This document shows, in pieces, positions 16,277 through 24,659 of a DNA stretch of 64,000 bases (position 1 is its first letter; each line of letters begins with the position of its first letter). Where the stretch lies: positions 1 through 64,000 of the forward strand of contig NZ_JARVSD010000007.1 of assembly GCF_030209445.1 (NCBI RefSeq), in the 5' to 3' direction. Origin of the DNA: Promicromonospora sp. MEB111 (GTDB lineage Bacteria; Actinomycetota; Actinomycetes; Actinomycetales; Cellulomonadaceae). Under the pieces are notes generated by a model, which made no database searches, was not told where the DNA came from, and saw only the letters and a program-made list of their open reading frames with translations. The translations under genes were made by a program, and so were the position numbers.

Positions 16277-17686
16277 ATGTCCGGCAGCCGCGCCTGGTCG
16301 GTCCGGATCGCGGTGGACGCAGGACTGCTCGGCGTGCTGATCGCGTTCGCGCTGGTCGCCGGCGAGCTCGAAGGCTCCGGCCCGTGGACTCGCGCGCAGT
16401 TCGTCGCGCTGGCCGTGCCGATGCTCGTCGTGGCGGTCCTCCTCGCGCGCCGGTGGCCCGTCGTGGCCGCCATCCTGCCCGGCGCGCTGTCCCTCGTCGC
16501 CAGCGGCAACTTGTTCACCAGCCAGCTCGTCGTCGCTCAGCTCGCCTTCGCGTTCCTGCTCGGCCGCCGGACCGACGGACGGCGGGCGCTGCTGGGCCTT
16601 GGCATCACGGTGGCCGGGCTGCTGGCGGTGTTTGTGCTGGTCATCGTCACTGGCGGGGCGCCGGGTTCGGCGGACGACTGGTTCGAGATGCTCACCGGGC
16701 TCGTACTCCAGGTCCTGATCCCGTGGGCGGCCGGGCAGTACATGTACCAGCACGGTGAACTGGTGCGCGCGGGTTGGGACCTGGCGGAGCGGCTGGAGCG
16801 GGAGCAGGACCGCGCCGTCGGACAGGCCCGCATGCGTGAGCGGGCCCGCATCGCGGGCGACATGCACGACTCCCTCGGCCACGACCTCAGCCTTGTCGCC
16901 GTGCAGGCCGGGGCGCTGGAGGCGATCGCTTCCGATCCGGGGCAGCGAGCCGCTGCGGCTCGGCTGCGCGAGTCAGCGGCCGCCGTCACCGAACGGCTGC
17001 ACGAGGTGGTGACGATGCTGCGGGACGACGCCGACACCGCGACGCGCGAGGCGCCGCCCGCCGCTGCCGTCCGCCCGGACGACGCGATCGCGGCGCTCGT
17101 GGAGCGGGCCGCAGCTTCCGGGATGCGCGTGACTCTCGACTCAGGGCCGGAGCAGATGGACGGGATCGCCCGGGACACCGTCCGCGCCGCCCATCGCGTG
17201 GTGCAGGAGGCACTCACGAACGCCGCCAAACATGCGCCCGGCGCCGAAGTCCGGGTCACCCTCGCGAACGAGGACACGGCCGACGCCACCTTGGTCGTCA
17301 CCGTCACGAACGACACATCGCCCCGCCCGCCGGGCGGCATCGGCACGGGATACGGACTGATCGGGCTGGACGAACGGGTCCGGCTCGCCGGCGGTGTCCT
17401 GACCGCCGGCACCGAGCCCGGCGGAGGCTTCGTCGTCACCGCGCGCCTCCCGGTGCGTCGCGCGCACGCTCGCGCCACGAACGTTCACAGCGCGGACGCC
17501 GAGGCGACCGGCCTGCCCGGCACCATGCACGCGGTCCAGCCTGCACACCCGGAGGGCACGGCCCACGCCGAGCTCGCCGCAGCCCGTGCCCGGCTCCGCC
17601 GCGGCATGCTCATCACGTTCTGGACGCCCGCGCTCGCTGGCGTCGCGCTCGTAGCTGCGTTCCTGCTCGGCGGCGGGCGGATCTGA
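16277..17686 (+). CDS. Sensor histidine kinase (HisKA_3) with a C-terminal membrane helix
   Basis: A 469-residue membrane kinase: about five or six membrane segments (about 5-160), a HisKA_3 dimerisation domain with phospho-acceptor His197 in GDMHDSLGHDLSLVAV, and an HATPase domain with N-box VVQEALTNAAKHA and G-box GTGYGLIGLDERVRLAGG. Unusually, a 75-residue extension follows and ends in a hydrophobic helix (MLITFWTPALAGVALVAAFL). A GTG at 16244, overlapping the regulator's stop, would add 11 residues. It pairs with the response regulator just upstream. Confidence 0.93.
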   Translation: MSGSRAWSVRIAVDAGLLGVLIAFALVAGELEGSGPWTRAQFVALAVPMLVVAVLLARRWPVVAAILPGALSLVASGNLFTSQLVVAQLAFAFLLGRRTDGRRALLGLGITVAGLLAVFVLVIVTGGAPGSADDWFEMLTGLVLQVLIPWAAGQYMYQHGELVRAGWDLAERLEREQDRAVGQARMRERARIAGDMHDSLGHDLSLVAVQAGALEAIASDPGQRAAAARLRESAAAVTERLHEVVTMLRDDADTATREAPPAAAVRPDDAIAALVERAAASGMRVTLDSGPEQMDGIARDTVRAAHRVVQEALTNAAKHAPGAEVRVTLANEDTADATLVVTVTNDTSPRPPGGIGTGYGLIGLDERVRLAGGVLTAGTEPGGGFVVTARLPVRRAHARATNVHSADAEATGLPGTMHAVQPAHPEGTAHAELAAARARLRRGMLITFWTPALAGVALVAAFLLGGGRI

Positions 17687-18104
17687 ACTCCGTCCGCTGC
17701 CGCTACAAGCCCCTACGGGCACGGCCCGCGCGCCCGCTGCTGAAACTCATCCTCGGCGTTTCGACGATCCTGATGCCATGTCGCGCCCTTGTCGTGCGGG
17801 GAGGGTGCGTGCGCGTGCGACGAACTCCATGCGGTGGCGCCCTCGTTGGTAGCCATGCACTGGTGAGAGTGCACCACAAGGCAGCTCATGACCGCAGAGT
17901 CGCGCCAGGAAAACGGAGAAGGCATGAAGCCGCCGGAGGCGAATGGGGGTCGAGGTCGCGGGGCACAGGCGCCCGCCCCTGAGTGACGAGCGATCTGCCG
18001 CGGCATGAGGAGCACCTGACGGACACGTTCGCGCTCCGCCGTTTCGGACACGAGGTACTTCGGTGTGACTGTTGCAGGCCGATCACGAAGGCCGAACCAT
18101 CCGC
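17687..18104. other. Intergenic stretch without a supported gene
   Basis: About 420 bases between the convergent ends of the kinase and the LacI gene. No frame shows convincing protein features and I found no long perfect hairpin, although short GC-rich inverted segments are present. Confidence 0.5.
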
Positions 18105-19052
18105 TCAGGTCGATCCGCGCTGGACGACGACCGATGTCGGGGCAGCCGGCTCCTGCGGTTCGATACCGAGTGCGGCCCGGGCAGCCTGCCGCCCGAAACC
18201 TTCGCCGTCGATGTGCACCGACGTGAGCGATGGGCGCCAGAGCGCCCCGTAGGGTCCGTCGTCGAACCCGATCACGGCGAGATCGCCCGGAGCGGACAAG
18301 TCCAGGTCCGCCATGGCTGCGAGAACACGGAACGCCGCTTCGTCGTCGAACGCGGCCACGGCTGAGACCTCCGGGTGCATGCCACGCAGATTGCGCAGCG
18401 CATCCGCGGTGGAAGCTGATCCCGTCGCGACGCTCACCCGGTGCAGGTCGCCGGCGCCTACGGCCGACCACGCTTCTCGGGCGTACCGCAGGCGCAGCGC
18501 AGCTAGCCCACCAGCGGCCGCCTCGCCCGGAACGGCGAACGCGACGTTCGCGTGGCCGCGCTCGGCGAGGTATGTGAGCTGGGTCATCGTGTGCGCGGCC
18601 AGCCCGTCGGTCCAGCCCCCGTCGCTCCCCTCCGTCTCACCGTCGCCGACGTCGCCCTGGTACGGCCGGGCCAGGTCGACGACGGCACGCGGCGCCAGCG
18701 TCGCGACGAGCTCGGCGAGCGCGGCGCGATCCGCGCCGCCCGGGTGCACCACGAGGGTGTAGTCGTGGCGCCACAGCTCGTGCCGCATGCCCGTCACGAA
18801 GCCGTCCAGGCTGTGTCCGGGCCGCAGGTCGCCGAGCTTGAGCAGCACGACCCGGCTGCTGCCCTCCCGCAGGGCGCGGGCGAGGCGGTGCGGCGTGTAG
18901 CCCAGGTCGCGTGCCGCCTCGCGCACCCGGTCCCGGGTGGTCTCGGGGATGGTCTGCCCGGGGGTGTCGTTGAGCACGAAGCTCACCGTGGCGGTCGAGA
19001 CCCCGCTCGCGCGCGCGACGTCCTTGAGCGTCGCCCGACTCTCCTTCGACAT
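18105..19052 (-). CDS. LacI-family transcriptional regulator
   Basis: A 315-residue repressor. The N-terminal HTH and hinge are standard (LKDVARASGVSTATVSFVLN, then YTPHRLARALREGSSRVVLL), followed by a periplasmic-binding-like effector domain with AVIGFDDGPYG late in the protein. The ATG at 19050-19052 follows a G-rich ribosome binding site. It is divergent from the alcohol dehydrogenase and isochorismatase-fold genes, and a near-palindrome with a central CG at 19111-19128 is its probable operator. The effector is unknown, likely a sugar acid or polyol. Confidence 0.93.
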   Translation of the reverse strand: MSKESRATLKDVARASGVSTATVSFVLNDTPGQTIPETTRDRVREAARDLGYTPHRLARALREGSSRVVLLKLGDLRPGHSLDGFVTGMRHELWRHDYTLVVHPGGADRAALAELVATLAPRAVVDLARPYQGDVGDGETEGSDGGWTDGLAAHTMTQLTYLAERGHANVAFAVPGEAAAGGLAALRLRYAREAWSAVGAGDLHRVSVATGSASTADALRNLRGMHPEVSAVAAFDDEAAFRVLAAMADLDLSAPGDLAVIGFDDGPYGALWRPSLTSVHIDGEGFGRQAARAALGIEPQEPAAPTSVVVQRGST

Positions 19053-19110
19053 GTCCCCCCGTTCCTGGCGGCCGCCGGTGTTCTCGTGGCCGCGCTCCAA
19101 GGGTAGTGTC

Positions 19111-19128
19111 CACTTATTCGATTTAGTG
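19111..19128. promoter_or_regulatory. Probable LacI operator
   Basis: CACTTATTCGATTTAGTG matches its reverse complement at 14 of 18 positions and has the central CG step usual for LacI-family sites. It is centred between the divergent LacI gene and the alcohol dehydrogenase gene. Confidence 0.6.
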
Positions 19129-19154
19129 ATGCTCGACGAACCTCGGAGGAACCC

Positions 19155-20171
19155 ATGCGATCCGTCCACGTCACGGCGCCGGACACCACGGCCTGGGTCG
19201 ACGTCGACCAGCCCGTCGCCGGCCCCGCCGACGTCCTGCTCAGGATGCGCGCGTGCGGCATCTGCGGCTCCGACGCCCTGTACACCGCGAACGGAGGGAT
19301 CCCGCCGCGGCAGGGCGCCACGCCGCTCGGTCACGAGCCCGCGGCCGAGGTCGCGGAGGTCGGTGCCGACGTCACCGGCATCGCGGTGGGCGACCACGTC
19401 GTGATCGACACGATGGCGCTGACCGACGGGCTCCTGGGCTCCGGCGGCGCCCAGGGCGGGCTGTCGGAGTACGTCGTGATCAAGGACGCACAGGTCGGCA
19501 GGCAGCTGCGGACCATCCCGAAGGAGATCCCCTGGGAGGTCGCCGCACTGAACGAGCCGATGGCCGTCGCCTACCACGCGGTCAACCGCACCCAGCCGCG
19601 CCCCGGCGCGAAGGTGGTCGTGTTCGGCGCCGGACCGATCGGCCTGGGCGCCGTGCTCGGCTACAAGCGACGCGGCGCCGCGCACGTCGTCGTGGTCGAC
19701 ATCCTCCCCTCCCGGCTCGACAAGGCCCTCCAGGTGGGTGCGGACGCCGTCATCAACTCGGCGCAGGAGGACGTGGCCGCCCGCCTCGTGGAGCTGCACG
19801 GCGACGGCGCCACCGTCTTCAACCGGGGCGTCCGGCCCGGCACCGACATCTACCTCGACGCCGCCGGCGCTCCCGTGGTCCCGCAGACCGTGGCGAGGAT
19901 CGCCAAGCACGGCGCCACGCTCGGCATCGTCGCCGTGCACAAGAAGCCCGTGGAGCTCGACCTCGGCGGCATCCTGACCTCCGAGCTGAACCTCGTGTGG
20001 TCGATGGGCTACCCCACCGAGATCTTCGAGGTCACCGACGACATCATCGCCAACTGGCGCAGGTACGCGCTCATCGTCAGCGACACCCTTCCCTTCGAGA
20101 AGGCACTCGACGCCCTGGAGCTCGCCCGTACACCGGGCGCGGCCGACAAGGTGGTCGTCACCTTCGGCTGA
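19155..20171 (+). CDS. Zinc-dependent alcohol dehydrogenase (MDR superfamily)
   Basis: A 338-residue medium-chain dehydrogenase related to sorbitol, threonine and other polyol dehydrogenases. The catalytic zinc site is in RACGICGSDAL and GHEPAAEV. The Rossmann motif is VVVFGAGPIGLGAV near residue 157, followed by an acidic residue in VVVDILPSR that favours NAD. The usual four-cysteine structural-zinc loop is not seen. A strong GGAGG precedes the ATG. It is the first gene after the LacI operator and is followed 46 bp later by the isochorismatase-fold gene. Confidence 0.92.
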   Translation: MRSVHVTAPDTTAWVDVDQPVAGPADVLLRMRACGICGSDALYTANGGIPPRQGATPLGHEPAAEVAEVGADVTGIAVGDHVVIDTMALTDGLLGSGGAQGGLSEYVVIKDAQVGRQLRTIPKEIPWEVAALNEPMAVAYHAVNRTQPRPGAKVVVFGAGPIGLGAVLGYKRRGAAHVVVVDILPSRLDKALQVGADAVINSAQEDVAARLVELHGDGATVFNRGVRPGTDIYLDAAGAPVVPQTVARIAKHGATLGIVAVHKKPVELDLGGILTSELNLVWSMGYPTEIFEVTDDIIANWRRYALIVSDTLPFEKALDALELARTPGAADKVVVTFG

Positions 20172-20217
20172 CCACCAGGCCCGCCCGCTGAGCCCCCGAC
20201 GACCATCAGGAGAAGAC

Positions 20218-20772
20218 GTGCCCCTCGTGCTCGACCCGACCACCGCCCTGCTCGTGATCGACCTGCAGGCCGCCACGCTGAGCAACCCGTTCGCTCACCC
20301 CGTCGACGACGTCGTCGGCGCGACGGCCGCGCTCGCCGCCACCTTCCACGACCAGGGCCGCACCGTGGCCTACGCGGTCTCGACCGGAACCCCACCCGGA
20401 CGCAACGCCTACGGTTCCGCGCCGCGCACGTTCCCCGAGGAGGCGCGCGCCCTCGCGCCCGTCCTCGACGTGCGCGACGACGACCTGCGCGTCGAGCGGG
20501 CCCGGCTGAGCGCGTTCTCCGGCACCGGCCTGGCCGAGCTGCTGCGCGAACGCGCCGTCACGACCGTCGTGGTCACCGGTGTCGCGACCAGCTTCGGCGT
20601 CGAGTCCACCGTGCGGCACGCCTACGACCTGGGCTTCGACGTCGTCGTCGCCTCCGACGCCGTCACCGACCTGCGCGCCGAGACCCACGAGCACGCCCTG
20701 ACCGCGGTGCTCCCCGCCATCGCCCGGGTCGCCTCCTCGGGTGACATCGCCGGCGCGTTGTCCCAGGGTTAG
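20218..20772 (+). CDS. Isochorismatase-fold hydrolase lacking the catalytic cysteine
   Basis: A 184-residue isochorismatase-like protein. The N-terminal Asp is in ALLVIDLQAATL and the Lys position of the usual triad is replaced by Arg around RVERARLSAFSGTGL. The cysteine loop reads VVTGVATSFGVESTVR, with Gly where cysteine hydrolases have Cys. Cys-less members exist (EntB and PhzD have Gly there), so it may be a hydrolase with different chemistry. GTG start with AGGAGA upstream. It is cotranscribed with the dehydrogenase under the LacI regulator. Confidence 0.85.
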   Translation: MPLVLDPTTALLVIDLQAATLSNPFAHPVDDVVGATAALAATFHDQGRTVAYAVSTGTPPGRNAYGSAPRTFPEEARALAPVLDVRDDDLRVERARLSAFSGTGLAELLRERAVTTVVVTGVATSFGVESTVRHAYDLGFDVVVASDAVTDLRAETHEHALTAVLPAIARVASSGDIAGALSQG

Positions 20773-20809
20773 CGCGTACCACGGATCCGGGCCTCCTGCC
20801 GGTGCCACC

Positions 20810-21184
20810 TCAGCCGGCCAGCGGGTCATCGTTCGGCGGGGCGTCCTCCCGGTCGTTCGCCCGGTCCAGCGTGCGGTCCGGGAGCCAGACGGTGAAGGTA
20901 CTGCCCCTGGGTCCGTGCTGCGTGTGCAGCAGGCGTCCGCTGTGGCCCTCGGCCGCCCGGCGGGCGATGGCAAGACCGAGCCCGGATCCTTCCGCCGCGG
21001 CGGGAGCACCGGAGCCGTTCCTGCTCTGGATGAAGCGGTCGAAGACGCGGTCGCGGTCCTCCGGGACCCCTGGGCCCTCGTCGGCGACGGCGATCCACGC
21101 CCAGCCTTGCCGGCTCCCGGTGCCGCTCCGATCAGACCTGCGGACGACACGCCCCGCAACCGGCAGGGACACATCCCTCCACAC
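20810..21184 (-). pseudogene. Truncated histidine kinase (C-terminal ATPase remnant)
   Basis: The frame encodes only the last part of a kinase ATPase domain: G1 box ADEGPGVPEDRDRVFDRFIQ, G2 box GSGLGLAIARRAAEGHSGRL and the terminal GSTFTVWLP strand. The N-box (usually NLLDNAxxH), the phospho-acceptor domain and any membrane part are missing. The 5' side runs into unrelated sequence, and no partner regulator is next to it. It is best read as a decayed fragment at the edge of a region of genomic scraps. Confidence 0.8.
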
Positions 21185-22088
21185 CGAGCCGAGCCCCGCA
21201 CGGGTCGTGCGCCGGGAAGCACGCTCGCGTGACGTGGTGTCCGCCGATCAGCACCATGGCGCCGGCAGCCGCGAGGCGCAAAGGCTGTCCTCCACCCCGC
21301 GGCGACGCATAACCGGCGGGACACAAAGTGCGCGGCGGCGCTCCTCAGTCGCGCCCGCCATCTCTAGGTTCGGTCCGTGGCGGTTGCACGCCTCGCCGGT
21401 CGAAGAATCTCGTCATGGCATCCGAGTAGGGCGTCACGATGGCGAACTCGCCGTCAATAGCCAGCCGTCGTCGGTGCGCGACAGGCCCGCCGCACCAGTC
21501 GCCAGCGGGGAACGAAGACTGGAACCGAGAAGGGGCTGTTCAGAACTGCCCCTAGGAGCCGCAACCAGCGTGTGATTGCGATTTCTCGCGCCTCAGCACC
21601 CAATGGAAAGCACACCCTGCTGTGTGGCTCGCCAGCGATCGTACCGTCGTCTCTAGAAGCATGCCGGTCCCAGCACCGCGTGCTCCGAATGACCGCTGCC
21701 GCCAGACGCAAGCCGCGGCGGGCATGGAGGAGCTCGTCGTCAGACGGCACGGAGTCATACCGCCAGGGAAGGTAGGGGTGAAGGTCAAGCGTAGCTCATC
21801 GACTCCAGCAACTTCGTAGGTGACGTGGTCCTGGATGAGGTGTGCCCTCCGGGCATGGAGTCGAGGCTTCAACGTTCCCAGAGACGCATGGAGCCGGGCC
21901 ACTCGCGCGCCACGGCTCTCCGGTGGAATTCGTATAAACTCCCGCGGGCAAGTCTATCGAATCATCCAGAGGCGGCGGTGCGGGGGCCCATTCAACCGGT
22001 TGTAGAAGGCCGATTTTCGCCCTGATGCCAAGGGCGAGGTTGGGCGAGCTTCAATGGGCGTCTCCTGCCCAGAGGGAGGTAAAGGACT
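21185..22088. other. Gene-free stretch beside the orphan gene
   Basis: About 900 bases with no supported gene. Composition is less GC-rich and less codon-structured than the neighbours, notably around 21540-22090. It holds the second copy of the 19-bp repeat (21592-21610). The last 20 bases contain the GAGGGAGG ribosome binding site of the gene at 22089. Confidence 0.5.
21592..21610. repeat. 19-bp dispersed repeat, copy 2
   Basis: Exact copy of the sequence at 3694-3712, same orientation. The flanks of the two copies differ, so the shared part may be the end of a decayed element. Confidence 0.6.
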
Positions 22089-23066
22089 GTGGCGAGCACG
22101 CCGTTCGTCTTGGAATCAATGATCTGGTGGATCGTTCAGCGTGATCCATCGGAGATTCGCTTCCCGGCCGTGCGAGGCGTCATGAGTCGAGCGCTGCGCC
22201 GAATGGAGGCGCTGGATCGCGACAGTGCTGGACTGTACGCGCACCTGGTCGCGCGCGCCGAGTCCGAATTCGAGCACGAGTACCTTGCTTCCTGTTTTCC
22301 GCAGGCGGCCGGTTTGACCCCGGCTTCGGAGGTCTCCCTACGCGGTGTGCCTGGCACTCCGATGCACGTCGACCACCCGGAGCGTCGATGGCGAGTTGAC
22401 AATGTCGACTTTGCGATACGCGACCTGGACGCCGCCGTCGAACTGTGGTGGTTCGGCAGGCGTAACATAGAAGTGCTGGACGATCTCATCTTTGACGGCG
22501 TCCAAATTGCTGTCTTGAACGTGTTGAGACTCTCGCAGCGTCAGGCCAGGATGTTGTTCGACGGGCTCTGGGTTGAGGCGCGCGACGCTGACGAGAAGTC
22601 CTCTTTGATCACTGCACTCGCCGAAGAGTTCTCTCGACGAGATATCTTTCATGAATTTCCGATCTTGTATCGGTGGACCGACGTCGATGGTCCGGTTCGC
22701 GCCGAGATGCTGAATCAGGGCTATCTGGCCGGCCGGGCGGACGGTCCATCGGGTCCACCTCCCGAACGGCCTGACTGGGTGGCAATCGCGAGGACCTTTT
22801 GGACAGACGTGCGTGAGCTGGATGAGGAGGGCCGCCAGGATGCTGCGATCGACATGGAGGTGCTCTTGCACGGGCCGGTGTTTCGGTCCGTTTTCATCTT
22901 CCGCGAACTGTGGTTAGGCGCACACAATGACGACGAGCTGATCTGGCTGTTGGACTATTTTCGTTTTCCGTTCTGCGAACTGGGTTTGGCGACGAAAATC
23001 CCAGAAATCAAGGATGCTGCCCGCCGAAGTGCGGAAATCCGGTATGTGCTGGAGAGGCTCACGTAG
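22089..23066 (+). CDS. Orphan protein of unknown function, atypical composition
   Basis: A 325-residue protein that I do not recognise. It starts at a GTG with a strong GAGGGAGG ribosome binding site and ends ...EIRYVLERLT. It is soluble, with no signal peptide or membrane helix, and rich in charged residues and Trp, Phe and Arg (IWWIVQRDPSEIRF; AVELWWFGRRNIEVLDDLIF; RSVFIFRELWLGAHNDDEL). Helical content looks high. Codon use is more A/T-tolerant than in nearby genes, suggesting recent acquisition. It stands alone between a kinase fragment and a possible transposase remnant, so no function follows from context. Confidence 0.75.
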   Translation: MASTPFVLESMIWWIVQRDPSEIRFPAVRGVMSRALRRMEALDRDSAGLYAHLVARAESEFEHEYLASCFPQAAGLTPASEVSLRGVPGTPMHVDHPERRWRVDNVDFAIRDLDAAVELWWFGRRNIEVLDDLIFDGVQIAVLNVLRLSQRQARMLFDGLWVEARDADEKSSLITALAEEFSRRDIFHEFPILYRWTDVDGPVRAEMLNQGYLAGRADGPSGPPPERPDWVAIARTFWTDVRELDEEGRQDAAIDMEVLLHGPVFRSVFIFRELWLGAHNDDELIWLLDYFRFPFCELGLATKIPEIKDAARRSAEIRYVLERLT

Positions 23067-23177
23067 AACCAATAGGGGTGTGCGAGAGCCGCCGGTGGAA
23101 CGGGTTCGATGTCGTCAGATCACGCCAGCGAGAGCACCGCGCCGGGGTGGGGACGCGGCACCGAACCAGGGGTGGGT

Positions 23178-23418
23178 TCACAGGGGCGGCACCGAATCCA
23201 TCGGCTGTGGGATCCAGTTGCTCTTGACGCGGGCTCCTGGTCTCGTGCCCGGAGCCGCTTGGGACGTCGGGGAGGCGTCGATGCGTGCGTTCGCCCCTAC
23301 CGGGGTTGGTGGGTGGGCACGGGAGATCTGGTCCAGGGCTCCGGGTAGCCCGGTGCGCCAGCTCTGCTTGGGGTCCAGGAGGGTCAGGTGCTCAATGTCC
23401 CACCGGGCGCCGCACCTG
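23178..23418 (-). pseudogene. Possible transposase C-terminal remnant
   Basis: A minus-strand frame without an upstream start encodes RWDIEHLTLLDPKQSWRTG and about 50 further residues to a TGA at 23178-23180. The R-[WF]-D-I-E-H segment followed by a KQ-x-W pattern recalls the C-terminal part of DDE transposases that end in DIEH..LKQ..GW. No terminal inverted repeats or target duplications were seen. The assignment is tentative. Confidence 0.35.
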
Positions 23419-23465
23419 GCGGGCCCGCCTCCGAGAGCCCCGCCGGTGCAACGGTGAGCTGCTGC

Positions 23466-23507
23466 GAGTGGCGTCCGTCCTGGACCGTGTCAGGACGGAC
23501 GCCACTC
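23466..23507. terminator. Perfect 17-bp stem-loop, probable bidirectional terminator
   Basis: GAGTGGCGTCCGTCCTG (23466-23482) pairs perfectly with 23491-23507 around an 8-base loop. No T-tract follows on either strand, as is usual for high-GC terminators. It lies between the plus-strand orphan gene and the minus-strand ohr fragment and fructan operon. Confidence 0.75.
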
Positions 23508-23547
23508 CTCCGCGCGACGGGATGCACCGGCCCGTCAAGGTCTCCGA

Positions 23548-23640
23548 TCAGTCGTCGACCACGGTGACGGAGCCGTCGACGTCTCCGCGGGTCGCGTTCG
23601 AGTGCGGGCACACAAGGTCCGCCTCGTCTGCCAGACCGTT
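23548..23640 (-). pseudogene. ohr: C-terminal fragment of an organic hydroperoxide resistance protein
   Basis: The minus frame ending at the TGA 23548-23550 reads GLADEADLVCPHSNATRGDV followed by DGSVTVVDD. This is the end of an Ohr/OsmC-family peroxidase, including the resolving cysteine in VCPxSNATRG. The N-terminal part with the catalytic cysteine and the dimer core is absent, and sequence upstream of about 23640 is unrelated. It is a non-functional relic. Confidence 0.7.
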
Positions 23641-23732
23641 CTTCGGGCCCGACAGATCATCATCGGCGCTGCGCTCTTGATCGTGGGCGCGCGCTCCGCT
23701 GCGAATCCCCATCGGTCGTCGGGCGGGTTGGG

Positions 23733-24659
23733 TCAGCTGACCGGGGCGACCTCCTTGAGGTGCGGCGGGTTGGCTCCTGCCCGCCCGACGGTGATGGCGG
23801 CGACACGAGCGGCGAAGGCAAAGATCGCTGTCACCGTTGGTTCGTCGATGGCGCGCAGGTCTCCACGACGGTCCGCTCCCATCAGGTGGTGCTGATGCAG
23901 AGCTGCGAGCAGCCCGCTCATGTAGGCGTCGCCGGCACCTACGGTGTCCACGACCGTCGCCGGATGGGCCGGCACCTCGGCACGACGCCCGTCAGCGAGC
24001 AGGGCGAGCGAGCCCCGACCACCGCGGGTCACGACCACCAGGGCACAGCCGTGTTCCTGCACCCAACAAGAGGCGACGTCGGCCGGGTCGACGCCGGGAT
24101 GGAGCCACGCCAGGTCCTCGTCGCTCACCTTGACCACGTCCGCCGCCGCCACGAGGTCGCCCACCGCGGGCCGGACATCGTCCGGGCTGCCCATGATCGA
24201 CGGCCGCAGGTTGGGGTCGTAGGTGATCGTGGCGGTGCGCCCGGCGCCCCGCACGAGCTGCAGGAGGGCGTCGCGGGGTTCGGTCGCCGCGACTGCCGCG
24301 ATGGAACCGGTGTGGACGACGATCGTCTCCTGCGGCGCCACCCACTGCGGCAGCTGCCACCGCAGATCGAACTCGTAGGTCGCGGCTCCTGTCGGGTCGA
24401 GGCGTGCGAGCGCGGTCGAGGTGCGGTCTGCACCCAGGGATGCGGGCAGGATGTCCACTCCCGACGCCGCCAGGTGGTCGGCCACGACGCGCCCGCGGGG
24501 ATCCGTCGAGAGCCAGGTGAGCAGGTCGACGGACTCTCCCAGACGTGCCAGGCCCAGGGCGACGTTGGCCGGGCTGCCTCCCGGGTGCTCTGCCCGGGTC
24601 CCGGTGCTGTGCTCGACGATGTCGACGTGGGCCTCGCCGACGACGAGGAACTGGCTCAT
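23733..24659 (-). CDS. PfkB-family carbohydrate kinase, probable fructokinase
   Basis: A 308-residue ribokinase-fold sugar kinase. The substrate-side motif GGSPANVALGLARLG is near residue 28 and the ATP/anion-hole motif with catalytic Asp is DTVGAGDAYMSGLLAAL near 240. It is the last gene of the fructan operon, and its start overlaps the levanase stop (ATGA). It most likely phosphorylates the fructose released by the GH32 enzymes, giving fructose 6-phosphate. Substrate identity is from context. Transcription probably ends near the hairpin at 23466-23507. Confidence 0.93.
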   Translation of the reverse strand: MSQFLVVGEAHVDIVEHSTGTRAEHPGGSPANVALGLARLGESVDLLTWLSTDPRGRVVADHLAASGVDILPASLGADRTSTALARLDPTGAATYEFDLRWQLPQWVAPQETIVVHTGSIAAVAATEPRDALLQLVRGAGRTATITYDPNLRPSIMGSPDDVRPAVGDLVAAADVVKVSDEDLAWLHPGVDPADVASCWVQEHGCALVVVTRGGRGSLALLADGRRAEVPAHPATVVDTVGAGDAYMSGLLAALHQHHLMGADRRGDLRAIDEPTVTAIFAFAARVAAITVGRAGANPPHLKEVAPVS

